From assembly GCF_023091745.1 (NCBI RefSeq), contig NW_026291790.1:62001-126000 (forward strand): DNA of 64,000 nt, in the 5' to 3' direction. Below, piece after piece: positions 39,157-51,400 of the stretch. Both the position numbers and the translations under genes were made by a program. The stretch is from Budorcas taxicolor (taxonomy: Eukaryota; Chordata; Mammalia; Artiodactyla; Bovidae). Below the pieces are notes generated by a model that did no database searches, was not told where the DNA came from, and saw only the letters and a list, made by a program, of their open reading frames with translations. How positions within the stretch are numbered: position 1 is the stretch's first letter; each line of letters begins with the position of its first letter.

Positions 39157-39972
39157 CCAGGGGAGTCAGGCCTCGTCTCGAGTGGGGGCATGCACGTGCG
39201 CTTTCCTCCCGAGCTGCAGCAGTAGTGTCACGCTTCCTGTCACGTGGATCAAGGGATCTGTGGCTTTCCCTCGAGGCTGTCCCTCGAGGCTTTCCCACGA
39301 GGCTTTCCCACAGGGCTGTGCCACGTGCCACCTTGGTGTGAGTCGATCCTCGGCGTGAAAGACGAGCCGGTGAAGGGAAAAGAGGTTCCTCTGGAATGGA
39401 CTGCGACATCTGGGGGACTCTTGGAAAGGTGGCAAGACCCTGGAGTTCCTCTCGCCGTTCTTGTTGAGACGGCCTCTTCTTGAGATGCGACGGGAACGCC
39501 GGGAACTCTTTCCCGACGAAGCAGGGAAAGGATCCCTCATCTCGAGCTACGAGGCAGAAACGGGGCTCCTCTGGACGTGGGCGGGACCATCGTGATTCCT
39601 CTCGAGTGGAGACGGGTATGTCGGGGAACTTCTTGATTTGCACCAAGGGTGTGAAGGACCCTTTCGAAGTTCCAGAGGTGAGGTGTGATCAGCCTCGAGA
39701 CGCCTCAGCGGAAATGGGCCTCATCTCGCCTGGAGGGGAGAACCTCCTGGATTTTCTCGAGTTGCGGCAGGTCTTCTCGTGTTACGACGGGGACCTCAGG
39801 GAACCGCTCTGGTGGCCTCAGTAAAGGCCAGTCCCCATGCGAGTTGCTAGGGGACCTCTCGGGATTCCTCTCCCGTCCATGCCGGGGCCTCAGTCTTTGT
39901 GTGGAGTCGGGGCCGGAACCTGAGGATTCCTCTCCAGTGTTGCCATGGATCTTGGGGTGCTTCTGAGTCTCC
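39157..39972 (+). repeat. Chimeric monomer M49 (E front, D tail)
   Basis: The front has the E marks GCAGTAG, GAGGCAGAAAC, GGACGTGGG, GGACCATCG and CTCAGCGG. The tail has the D marks TCTCGTGTTAC, GGAACCGCTC, CAGTAAAGG and CAGTCTTTG. The switch lies between 39711 and 39777. It is the reciprocal kind of event to M36, again removing one monomer from a C-E-D order. Confidence 0.7.
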
Positions 39973-42420
39973 CCAGGGGAGTCAGGCCTCGTCTCGAGTG
40001 GGGGCATGCACGTGCGCTTTCCTCCCGAGCTGCAGCAGTCGTGTCACGCTTCCTGTCACGTGGATCAAGGGATCTGTGGCTTTCCCTCGAGGCTGTCCCT
40101 CGAGGCTTTCCCACGAGGCTTTCCCACAGGGCTGTGCCACGTTCCACCTTGGTGTGAGTCGATCCTCGGCGTGAAAGACGAGCCGGTGAAGGGAAAAGAG
40201 GTTCCTCTGGAATGGACTGAGACATCTGCGGGACTCTTGGAATGGTGGCACGACCCTGGAGTTCCTCTCGCCGTTCCTGTTGAGAGGGCCTCCTCTTGAG
40301 ATGCGACGGGAACGCCGGGAACTCTTTCCTGACGAAGCAGGGAAAGGATCCCTCATCTCGAGCTACGAGGCGGAAACGGGGCTCCTCTGGATGTGGGCGG
40401 GACCCTCGTGATTCCTCTCGAGTGGAGACGGGTATGTCGGGGAACTTCTTGATTTGCAGCAAGGGTGTGAAGGAGCCTTTCGAAGTTCCAGAGGTGAGGT
40501 GTGATCCGCCTCGTGACACCTCAGCAGAAATGGGCCTCATCTCGCCTGGAGGGGAGAACCTCCTGGATTTTCTCGAGTTGCGGCAGGTCTTCTCGAGTTA
40601 CGACGGGGACCTCAGGGACCTGCTCTGGTGGCCTCAGGAAAGGCCAGTCCCCATGCGAGTTGCTAGGGGACCTCTCGGGATTCCTCTCCCGTCCATGCCG
40701 GGGCCTCAGTCCTTGTGTGGAGTCGGGGCCGGAACCTGAGGATTCCTCTCCAGTGTTGCCATGGATCTTGGGGTGCTTCTGAGTCTCCCCAGGGGAGTCA
40801 GGCCTCGTCTCGAGTGGGGGCATGCACGTGCGCTTTCCTCCCGAGCTGCAGCAGTAGTGTCACGCTTCCTGTCACGTGGATGAAGGGATCTGTGGCTTTC
40901 CCTCGAGGCTGTCCCTCGAGGCTTTCCCACGAGGCTTTCCCACAGGGCTGTGCCACGTGCCACCTTGGTGTGAGTCGATCCTCGGCGTGAAAGACGAGCC
41001 GGTGAAGGGAAAAGAGGTTCTTCTGGAATGGACTGCGATACCTGGGGGACTCTTGGAAAGGTGGCAAGACCCTGGAGTTCCTCTCGCCGTTCTTGTTGAG
41101 ACGGCCTCCTCTTGAGATGCGACGGGAACGCCGGGAACTCTTTCCCGACGAAGCAGGGAAAGGATCCCTCATCTCGAGCTACGAGGCGGAAACGGGGCTC
41201 CTCTGGATGTGGGCGGGACCATCGTCATTCCTCTCGAGTGGAGACGGGTATGTCGGGGAACTTCTTGATTTGCACCAAGGGTGTGAAGGAGCCTTTCGAA
41301 GTTCCAGAGGTGAGGTGTGATCAGCCTCGAGACGCCTCAGCGGAAATGGGCCTCATCTCGCCTGGAGGGGAGAACCTCCTGGATTTTCTCGAGTTGCGGC
41401 AGGTCTTCTCGTGTTACGACGGGGACCTCAGGGACCCGCTCTGGTGGCCTCAGGAAAGGCCTGTCCCCATGCGAGTTGCTAGGGGACCTCTCGGGATTCC
41501 TCTCCCGTGCATGCCGGGGCCTCAGTCCTTGTGTGGAGTCGGGGCCGGAACCTGAGGATTCCTCTCCAGTGTTGCCATGGATCTTGGGGTGCTTCTGAGT
41601 CTCCCCAGGGGAGTCAGGCCTCGTCTCGAGTGGGGGCATGCACGTGCGCTTTCCTCCCGAGCTGCAGCAGTAGTGTCACGCTTCCTGTCACGTGGATCAA
41701 GGGATCTGTGGCTTTCCCTCGAGGCTGTCCCTCGAGGCTTTCCCACGAGGCTTTCCCACAGGGCTGTGCCACGTGCCACCTTGGTGGGAGTCGATCCTCG
41801 GCGTGAAAAACGAGCCGGTGAAGGGAAAAGAGGTTTCTCTGGAATGGACTGCGACATCTGGGGGACTCTGGGAAAGGTGGCAAGACCCTGGAGTTCCTCT
41901 CGCCGTTCTTGTTGAGACGGCCTCCTCTTGAGATGCGACGGGAACGCCGGGAACTCTTTCCCGACGAAGCAGGGAAAGGATCCCTCATCTCGAGCTACGA
42001 GGCGGAAACGGGGCTCCTCTGGATGTGGGCGGGACCCTCGTGATTCCTCTCGAGTGGAGAGGGGTATGTCGGGGAACTTCTTGATTTGCAGCAAGGGTGT
42101 GAAGGAGCCTTTCGAAGTTCCAGAGGTGAGGTGTGATCCGCCTCGTGACTCCTCAGCAGAAATGGGCCTCATCTCGCCTGGAGGGGAGAACCTCCTGGAT
42201 TTTCTCGAGTTGCGGCAGGTCTTCTCGACTTACGACGGGGACCTCAGGGACCCGCTCTGGTGGCCTCAGGAAAGGGCAGTCCCCATGCGAGTTGCTAGGG
42301 GACCTCTCGGGATTCCTCTCCCGTCCATGCCGGGGCCTCAGTCTTTGTGTGGAGTCGGGGCCGGAACCTGAGGATTCCTCTCCAGTGTTGCCATGGATCT
42401 TGGGGTGCTTCTGAGTCTCC

Positions 42421-45400
42421 CCAGGGGAGTCAGGCCTCGTCTCGAGTGGGGGCATGCACATGCGCTTTCCTCCCGAGCTGCAGCAGTCGTGTCACGCTTC
42501 CTGTCACGTGGATCAAGGGATCTGTGGCTTTCCCTCGAGGCTGTCCCTCGAGGCTTTCCCACGAGGCTTTCCCACAGGGCTGTGCCACGTGCCACCTTGG
42601 TGTGAGTCGATCCTCGGCGTGAAAGACGAGCCGGTGAAGGGAAAAGAGGTTCCTCTGGAATGGACTGAGACATCTGCGGGACTCTTGGAATGGTGGCACG
42701 ACCCTGGAGTTCCTCTCGCCGTTCCTGTTGAGAGGGCCTCCTCTTGAGATGCGACGGGAACGCCGGGAACTCTTTCCCGACGAAGCAGGGAAAGGATACC
42801 TCATCTCGAGCTACGAGGCGGAAACGGGGCTCCTCTGGATGTGGGCGGGACCCTCGTGATTCCTCTCGAGTGGAGACGGGTATGTCGGGGAACTTCTTGA
42901 TTTGCACCAAGGGTGTGAAGGACCCTTTCGAAGTTCCAGAGGTGAGGTGTGATCAGCCTCGAGACGCCTCAGCGGAAATGGGCCTCATCTCGCCTGGAGG
43001 GGAGAACCTCCTGGATTTTCTCGAGTTGCGGCAGGTCTTCTCGAGTTACGACGGGGACCTCAGTGACCCGCTCTGGTGGCCTCAGGAAAGGCCAGTCCCC
43101 ATGCGAGTTGCTAGGGGACCTCTCGGGATTCCTCTCCCGTCCATGCCGGGGCCTCAGTCCTTGTGTGGAGTTGGGCCCGGAACCTGAGGATTCCTCTCCA
43201 GTGTTGCCATGGATCTTGGCGTGTTTCTGAGTCTCCCCAGGGGAGTCAGGCCTCGTCTCGAGTGGGGGCATGCACGTGCGCTTTCCTCCCGAGCTGCAGC
43301 AGTAGTGTCACGCTTCCTGTCACGTGGATCAAGGGATCTGTGGCTTTCCCTCGAGGCTGTCCCTCGAGGCTTTCCCACGAGTCTTTCCCACAGGGCTGTG
43401 CCACGTGCCACCTTGGTGTGAGTCGATCCTCGGCGTGAAAGACGAGCCGGTGAAGGGAAAAGAGGTTCCTGTGGAATGGACTGAGACATCTGCGGGACTC
43501 TTGGAATGGTGGCACGACCCTGGAGTTCCTCTCGCCGTTCCTGTTGAGAGGGCCTCCTCTTGAGATGCGACGGGAACGCCGGGAACTCTTTCCTGACGAA
43601 GCAGGGAAAGGATCCCTCATCTCGAGCTACGAGGCGGAAACGGGGCTCCTCTGGATGTGGGCGGGACCCTCGTGATTCCTCTCGAGTGGAGACGGGTATG
43701 TCGGGGAACTTCTTGATTTGCAGCAAGGGTGTGAAGGAGCCTTTCGAAGTTCCAGAGGTGAGGTGTGATCCGCCTCGTGACACCTCAGCAGAAATGGGCC
43801 TCATCTCGCCTGGAGGGGAGAACCTCCTGGATTTTCTCGAGTTGCGGCAGGTCTTCTCGAGTTACGACGGGGACCTCAGGGACCTGCTCTGGTGGCCTCA
43901 GGAAAGGCCAGTCCCCATGCGAGTTGCTAGGGGACCTCTCGGGATTCCTCTCCCGTCCATGCCGGCGCCTCAGTCCTTGTGTGGAGTCGGGGCCGGAACC
44001 TGAGGATTCCTCTCCAGTGTTGCCATGGATCTTGGGGTGCTTCTGAGTCTCCCCAGGGGAGTCAGGCCTCGTCTCGAGTGGGGGCATGCACGTGCGCTTT
44101 CCTCCCGAGCTGCAGCAGTAGTGTCACGCTTCCTGTCACGTGGATCAAGGGATCTGTGGCTTTCCCTCGAGGCTGTCCCTCGAGGCTTTCCCACGAGGCT
44201 TTCCCACAGGGCTGTGCCACGTGCCACCTTGGTGTGAGTCGATCCTCGGCGTGAAAGACGAGCCGGTGAAGGGAAAAGAGGTTCCTCTGGAATGGACTGC
44301 GACATCTGGGGGACTCTTGGAAAGGTGGCAAGACCCTGGAGTTCCTCTCGCCGTTCTTGTTGAGACGGCCTCCTCTTGAGATGCGACGGGAACGCCGGGA
44401 ACTCTTTCCCGACGAAGCAGGGAAAGGATCCCTCATCTCGAGCTACGAGGCGGAAACGGGGCTCCTCTGGATGTGGGCGGGACCATCGTGATTTCTCTCG
44501 AGTGGAGACGGGTATGTCGGGGAACTTCTTGATTTGCACCAAGGGTGTGAAGGAGCCTTTCGAAGTTCCAGAGGTGAGGTGTGATCAGCCTCGAGACGCC
44601 TCAGCGGAAATGGGCCTCATCTCGCCTGGAGGGGAGAACCTCCTGGATTTTCTCGAGTTGCGGCAGGTCTTCTCGAGTTACGACGGGGACCTCAGGGACC
44701 CGCTCTGGTGGCCTCAGGAAAGGCCAGTCCCCATGCGAGTTGCTAGGGGACCTCTCGGGATTACTCTCCCGTCCATGCCGGGGCCTCAGTCCTTGTGTGG
44801 AGTTGGGCCCGGAACCTGAGGATTCCTCTCCAGTGTTGCCATGGATCTTCGGTGCTTCTGAGTCTCCCCAGGGGAGTCAGGCCTCGTCTCGAGTGGGGGC
44901 ATTCACGTGCGCTTTCCTCCCGAGCTGCAGCAGTCGTGTCACGCTTCCTGTCACGTGGATCAAGGGATCTGTGGCTTTCCCTCGAGGCTGTCCCTCGAGG
45001 CTTTCCCACGAGGCTTTCCCACAGGGCTGTGCCACGTGCCACCTTGGTGTGAGTCGACCTCGGCGTGAAAGACGAGCCGGTGAAGGGAAAAGAGGTTCCT
45101 CTGGAATGGACTGAGACATCTGCGGGACTCTTGGAATGGTGGCACGACCCTGGAGTTCCTCTCGCCGTTCCTGTTGAGAGGGCCTCCTCTTGAGATGCGA
45201 CGGGAACGCCGGGAACTCTTTCCCGACGAAGCAGGGAAAGGATCCCTCATCTCGAGCTACGAGGTGGAAACGGGGCTCCTCTGGATGTGGGCGGGACCCT
45301 CGTGATTCCTCTCGAGTGGAGAGGGGTATGTCGGGGAACTTCTTGATTTGCAGCAAGGGTGTGAAGGAGCCTTTCGAAGTTCCAGAGGTGAGGTGTGATC

Positions 45401-48400
45401 CGCCTCGTGACGCCTCAGCAGAAATGGGCCTCATCTCGCCTGGAGGGGAGAACCTCCTGGATTTTCTCGAGTTGCGGCAGGTCTTCTCGTGTTACGACGG
45501 GGACCTCAGGGAACCGCTCTGGTGGCCTCAGTAAAGGCCAGTCCCCATGCGAGTTGCTAGGGGACCTCTCGGGATTCCTCTCCCGTCCATGCCGGGGCCT
45601 CAGTCTTTGTGTGGAGTCGGGGCCGGAACCTGAGGATTCCTCTCCAGTGTTGCCATGGATCTTGGGGTGCTTCTGAGTCTCCCCAGGGGAGTCAGGCCTC
45701 GTCTCGAGTGGGGGAATGCACGTAAGCTTTCCTCCCGAGCTGCAGCAGTAGTGTCACGCTTCCTGTCACGTGGATCAAGGGATCTGTGGCTTTCCCTCGA
45801 GGCTGTCCCTCGAGGCTTTCCCACGAGGCTTTCCCACAGGGCTGTGCCACGTGCCACCTTGGTGTGAGTCGATCCTCGGCGTGAAAGACGAGCCGGTGAA
45901 GGGAAAAGAGGTTCCTCTGGAATGGACTGCGACATCTGGGGGACTCTTGGAAAGGTGGCAAGACCCTGGAGTTCCTCTCGCCGTTCTTGTTGAGACGGCC
46001 TTCTCTTGAGATGCGACGGGAACGCCGGGAACTCTTTCCCGACGAAGCAGGGACAGGATCCCTCATCTCGAGCTACGAGGCGGAAACGGGGCTCCTCTGG
46101 ATGTGGGCGGGACCCTCGTGATTCCTCTCGAGTGGAGAGGGGTATGTCGGGGAACTTCTTGATTTGCAGCAAGGGTGTGAAGGAGCCTTTCGAAGTTCCA
46201 GAGGTGAGGTGTGATCCGCCTCGTGACTCCTCAGCAGAAATGGGCCTCATCTCGCCTGGAGGGGAGAACCTCCTGGATTTTCTCGAGTTGCGGCAGGTCT
46301 TCTCGACTTACGACGGGGACCTCAGGGACCCGCTCTGGTGGCCTCAGGAAAGGGCAGTCCCCATGCGAGTTGCTAGGGGACCTCTCGGGATTCCTCTCCC
46401 GTCCATGCCGGGGCCTCAGTCTTTGTGTGGAGTCGGGGCCGGAACCTGAGGATTCCTCTCCAGTGTTGCCATGGATCTTGGGGTGCTTCTGAGTCTCCCC
46501 AGGGGAGTCAGGCCTCGTCTCAAGTGGGGGCATGCACATGCGCTTTCCTCCCGAGCTGCAGCAGTCGTGTCACGCTTCCTGTCACGTGGATCAAGGGATC
46601 TGTGGCTTTCCCTCGAGGCTGTCCCTCGAGGCTTTCCCACGAGGCTTTCCCACAGGGCTGTGCCACGTGCCACCTTGGTGTGAGTCGATCCTCGGCGTGA
46701 AAGACGAGCCGGTGAAGGGAAAAGAGGTTCCTCTGGAATGGACTGAGACATCTGCGGGACTCTTGGAATGGTGGCACGACCCTGGAGTTCCTCTCGCCGT
46801 TCCTGTTGAGAGGGCCTCCTCTTGAGATGCGACGGGAACGCCGGGAACTCTTTCCCGACGAAGCAGGGAAAGGATACCTCATCTCGAGCTACGAGGCGGA
46901 AACGGGGCTCCTCTGGATGTGGGCGGGACCCTCGTGATTCCTCTCGAGTGGAGACGGGTATGTCGGGGAACATCTTGATTTGCACCAAGGGTGTGAAGGA
47001 CCCTTTCGAAGTTCCAGAGGTGAGGTGTGATCAGCCTCGAGACGCCTCAGCGGAAATGGGCCTCATCCCGCCTGGAGGGGAGAACCTCCTGGATTTTCTC
47101 GAGTTGCAGCAGGTCTTCTCGAGTTACGACGGGGACCTCAGTGACCCGCTCTGGTGGCCTCAGGAAAGGCCAGTCCCCATGCGAGTTGCTAGGGGACCTC
47201 TCGGGATTCCTCTCCCGTCCATGCCGGCGCCTCAGTCCTTGTGTGGAGTCGGGGCCGGAACCTGAGGATTCCTCTCCAGTGTTGCCATGGATCTTGGGGT
47301 GCTTCTGAGTCTCCCCAGGGGAGTCAGGCCTCGTCTCGAGTGTGGGCATGCACGTGCGCTTTCCTCCCGAGCTGCAGCAGTAGTGTCACGCTTCCTGTCA
47401 CGTGGATCAAGGGATCTGTGGCTTTCCCTCGAGGCTGTCCCTCGAGGCTTTCCCACGAGGCTTTCCCACAGGGCTGTGCCACGTGCCACCTTGGTGTGAT
47501 TCGATCCTCGGCGTGAAAGACGAGCCGGTGAAGGGAAAAGAGGTTCCTCTGGAATGGACTGCGACATCTGGGGGACTCTTGGAAAGGTGGCAAGACCCTG
47601 GAGTTCCTCTCGCCGTTCTTGTTGAGACGGCCTCCTCTTGAGATGCGACGGGAACGCCGGGAACTCTTTCCCGACGAAGCAGGGAAAGGATCCCTCATCT
47701 CGAGCTACGAGGCGGAAACGGGGCTCCTCTGGATGTGGGCGGGACCATCGTGATTCCTCTCGAGTGGAGACGGGTATGTCGGGGAACTTCTTGATTTGCA
47801 CCAAGGGTGTGAAGGAGCCTTTCGAAGTTCCAGAGGTGAGGTGTGATCAGCCTCGAGACGCCTCAGCGGAAATGGGCCTCATCTCGCCTGGAGGGGAGAA
47901 CCTCCTGGATTTTCTCGAGTTGCGGCAGGTCTTCTCGAGTTACGACGGGGACCTCAGGGACCCGCTCTGGTGGCCTCAGGAAAGGCCAGTCCCCATGCGA
48001 GTTGCTAGGGGACCTCTCGGGATTCCTCTCCCGTCCATGCCGGGGCCTCAGTCCTTGTGTGGAGTTGGGCCCGGAACCTGAGGATTCCTCTCCAGTGTTG
48101 CCATGGATCTTGGGGTGCTTCTGAGTCTCCCCAGGGGAGTCAGGCCTCGTCTCGAGTGGGGGCATTCACGTACGCTTTCCTCCCGAGCTGCAGCAGTCGT
48201 GTCACGCTTCCTGTCACGTGGATCAAGGGATCTGTGGCTTTCCCTCGAGGCTGTCCCTCGAGGCTTTCCCACGAGGCTTTCCCACAGGGCTGTGCCACGT
48301 GCCACCTTGGTGTGAGTCGACCTCGGCGTGAAAGACGAGCCGGTGAAGGGAAAAGAGGTTCCTCTGGAATGGACTGAGACATCTGCGGGACTCTTGGAAT

Positions 48401-51400
48401 GGTGGCACGACCCTGGAGTTCCTCTCGCCGTTCCTGTTGAGAGGGCCTCCTCTTGAGATGCGACGGGAACGCCGGGAACTCTTTCCCGACGAAGCAGGGA
48501 AAGGATCCCTCATCTCGAGCTACGAGGCGGAAACGGGGCTCCTCTGGATGTGGGCGGGACCCTCGTGATTCCTCTCGAGTGGAGAGGGGTATGTCGGGGA
48601 ACTTCTTGATTTGCAGCAAGGGTGTGAAGGAGCCTTTCGAAGTTCCAGAGGTGAGGTGTGATCCGCCTCGTGACGCCTCAGCAGAAATGGGCCTCATCTC
48701 GCCTGGAGGGGAGAACCTCCTGGATTTTCTCGAGTTGCGGCAGGTCTTCTCGTGTTACGACGGGGACCTCAGGGAACCGCTCTGGTGGCCTCAGTAAAGG
48801 CCAGTCCCCATGCGAGTTGCTAGGGGACCTCTCGGGATTCCTCTCCCGTCCATGCCGGGGCCTCAGTCTTTGTGTGGAGTCGGGGCCGGAACCTGAGGAT
48901 TCCTCTCCAGTGTTGCCATGGATCTTGGGGTGCTTCTGAGTCTCCCCAGGGGAGTCAGGCCTCGTCTCGAGTGGGGGAATGCACGTAAGCTTTCCTCCCG
49001 AGCTGCAGCAGTAGTGTCACGCTTCCTGTCACGTGGATCGAGGGATCTGTGGCTTTCCCTCGAGGCTGTCCCTCGAGGCTTTCCCACGAGGCTTTCCCAC
49101 AGGGCTGTTCCACGTGCCACCTTGGTGTGAGTCGATCCTCGGCGTGAAAGACGAGCCGGTGAAGGGAAAAGAGGTTCCTCTGGAATGGACTGCGACATCT
49201 GGGGGACTCTTGGAAAGGTGGCAAGACCCTGGAGTTCCTCTCGCCGTTCTTGTTGAGACGGCCTTCTCTTGAGATGCGACGGGAACGCCGGGAACTCTTT
49301 CCCGACGAAGCAGGGACAGGATCCCTCATCTCGAGCTACGAGGCGGAAACGGGGCTCCTCTGGATGTGGGCGGGACCCTCGTGATTCCTCTCGAGTGGAG
49401 AGGGGTATGTCGGGGAACTTCTTGATTTGCAGCAAGGGTGTGAAGGAGCCTTTCGAAGTTCCAGAGGTGAGGTGTGATCCGCCTCGTGACTCCTCAGCAG
49501 AAATGGGCCTCATCTCGCCTGGAGGGGAGAACCTCCTGGATTTTCTCGAGTTGCGGCAGGTCTTCTCGACTTACGACGGGGACCTCAGGGACCCGCTCTG
49601 GTGGCCTCAGGAAAGGGCAGTCCCCATGCGAGTTGCTAGGGGACCTCTCGGGATTCCTCTCCCGTCCATGCCGGGGCCTCAGTCTTTGTGTGGAGTCGGG
49701 GCCGGAACCTGAGGATTCCTCTCCAGTGTTGCCATGGATCTTGGGGTGCTTCTGAGTCTCCCCAGGGGAGTCAGGCCTCGTCTCGAGTGGGGGCATGCAC
49801 ATGCGCTTTCCTCCCGAGCTGCAGCAGTCGTGTCACGCTTCCTGTCACGTGGATCAAGGGATCTGTGGCTTTCCCTCGAGGCTGTCCCTCGAGGCTTTCC
49901 CACGAGGCTTTCCCACAGGGCTGTGCCACGTGCCACCTTGGTGTGAGTCGATCCTCGGCGTGAAAGACGAGCCGGTGAAGGGAAAAGAGGTTCCTCTGGA
50001 ATGGACTGAGACATCTGCGGGACTCTTGGAATGGTGGCACGACCCTGGAGTTCCTCTCGCCGTTCCTGTTGAGAGGGCCTCCTCTTGAGATGCGACGGGA
50101 ACGCCGGGAACTCTTTCACGACGAAGCAGGGAAAGGATACCTCATCTCGAGCTACGAGGCGGAAACGGGGCTCCTCTGGATGTGGGCGGGACCCTCGTGA
50201 TTCCTCTCGAGTGGAGACGGGTATGTCGGCGAACTTCTTGATTTGCACCAAGGGTGTGAAGGACCCTTTCGAAGTTCCAGAGGTGAGGTGTGATCAGCCT
50301 CGAGACGCCTCAGCGGAAATGGGCCTCATCTCGCCTGGAGGGGAGAACCTCCTGGATTTTCTCGAGTTGCGGCAGGTCTTCTCGAGTTACGACGGGGACC
50401 TCAGGGACCCGCTCTGGTTGCCTCAGGAAAGGCCAGTCCCCATGCGAGTTGCTAGGGGACCTCTCGGGATTCCTCTCCCGTCCATGCCGGGGCCTCAGTC
50501 CTTGTGTGGAGTTGGGCCCGGAACCTGAGGATTCCTCTCCAGTGTTGCCATGGATCTTGGGGTGCTTCTGAGTCTCCCCAGGGGAGTCAGGCCTCGTCTC
50601 GAGTGGGGGCATGCACGTGCGCTTTCCTCCCGAGCTGCAGCAGTAGTGTCACGCTTCCTGTCACGTGGATCAAGGGATCTGTGGCTTTCCCTCGAGGCTG
50701 TCCCTCGAGGCTTTCCCACGAGGCTTTCACACAGGGCTGTGCCACGTGCCACCTTGGTGTGAGTCGATCCTCGGCGTGAAAGACGAGCCGGTGAAGGGAA
50801 AAGAGGTTCCTCTGGAATGGACTGAGACATCTGCGGGACTCTTGGAATGGTGGCACGACCCTGGAGTTCCTCTCGCCGTTCCTGTTGAGAGGGCCTCCTC
50901 TTGAGATGCGACGGGAACGCCGGGAACTCTTTCACGACGAAGCAGGGAAAGGATACCTCATCTCGAGCTACGAGGCGGAAACGGGGCTCCTCTGGATGTG
51001 GGCGGGACCATCGTGATTCCTCTCGAGTGGAGACGGGTATGTCGGGGAACTTCTTGATTTGCACCAAGGGTGTGAAGGAGCCTTTCGAAGTTCCAGAGGT
51101 GAGGTGTGATCAGCCTCGAGACGCCTCAGCGGAAATGGGCCTCATCTCGCCTGGAGGGGAGAACCTCCTGGATTTTCTCGAGTTGCGGCAGGTCTTCTGG
51201 TGTTACGACGGGGACCTCAGGGACCCGCTCTGGTGGCCTCAGGAAAGGCCTGTCCCCATGCGAGTTGCTAGGGGACCTCTCGGGATTCCTCTCCCGTGCA
51301 TGCCGGGGCCTCAGTCCTTGTGTGGAGTCGGGGCCGGAACCTGAGGATTCCTCTCCAGTGTTGCCATGGATCTTGGGGTGCTTCTGAGTCTCCCCAGGGG

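Larger units (their letters stand above)
26104..42420 (+). repeat. Highly homogenised tract of C, E and D monomers with a 9-monomer repeat
   Basis: M34-M35 (26920-28550) reappear almost unchanged as M43-M44 (34262-35892), 7342 bp away. Both pairs share GCGCATTCC, GACTGATACATC and the 1-bp loss CTTTCCGAAG (27271 and 34613). Between and after them lie three recurring monomers. C has GTGCCACGCTTCC, TTTCTCACAGG and GTTCCTGTGG. E has GCAGTAG, GAGGCAGAAAC and GGACGTGGG. D has CACGTAAGC and GAGAGGGGTATG. C-E-D at 30183-32630 is a 2448-bp trimer, and C-E-D returns at 35893-38340. M42 is an F monomer. M46 and M52 share GTGGGAGTCG. M51 has AATGGACTGCGATACCTGG and M50 GTTCCACC as odd variants. Confidence 0.75.
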
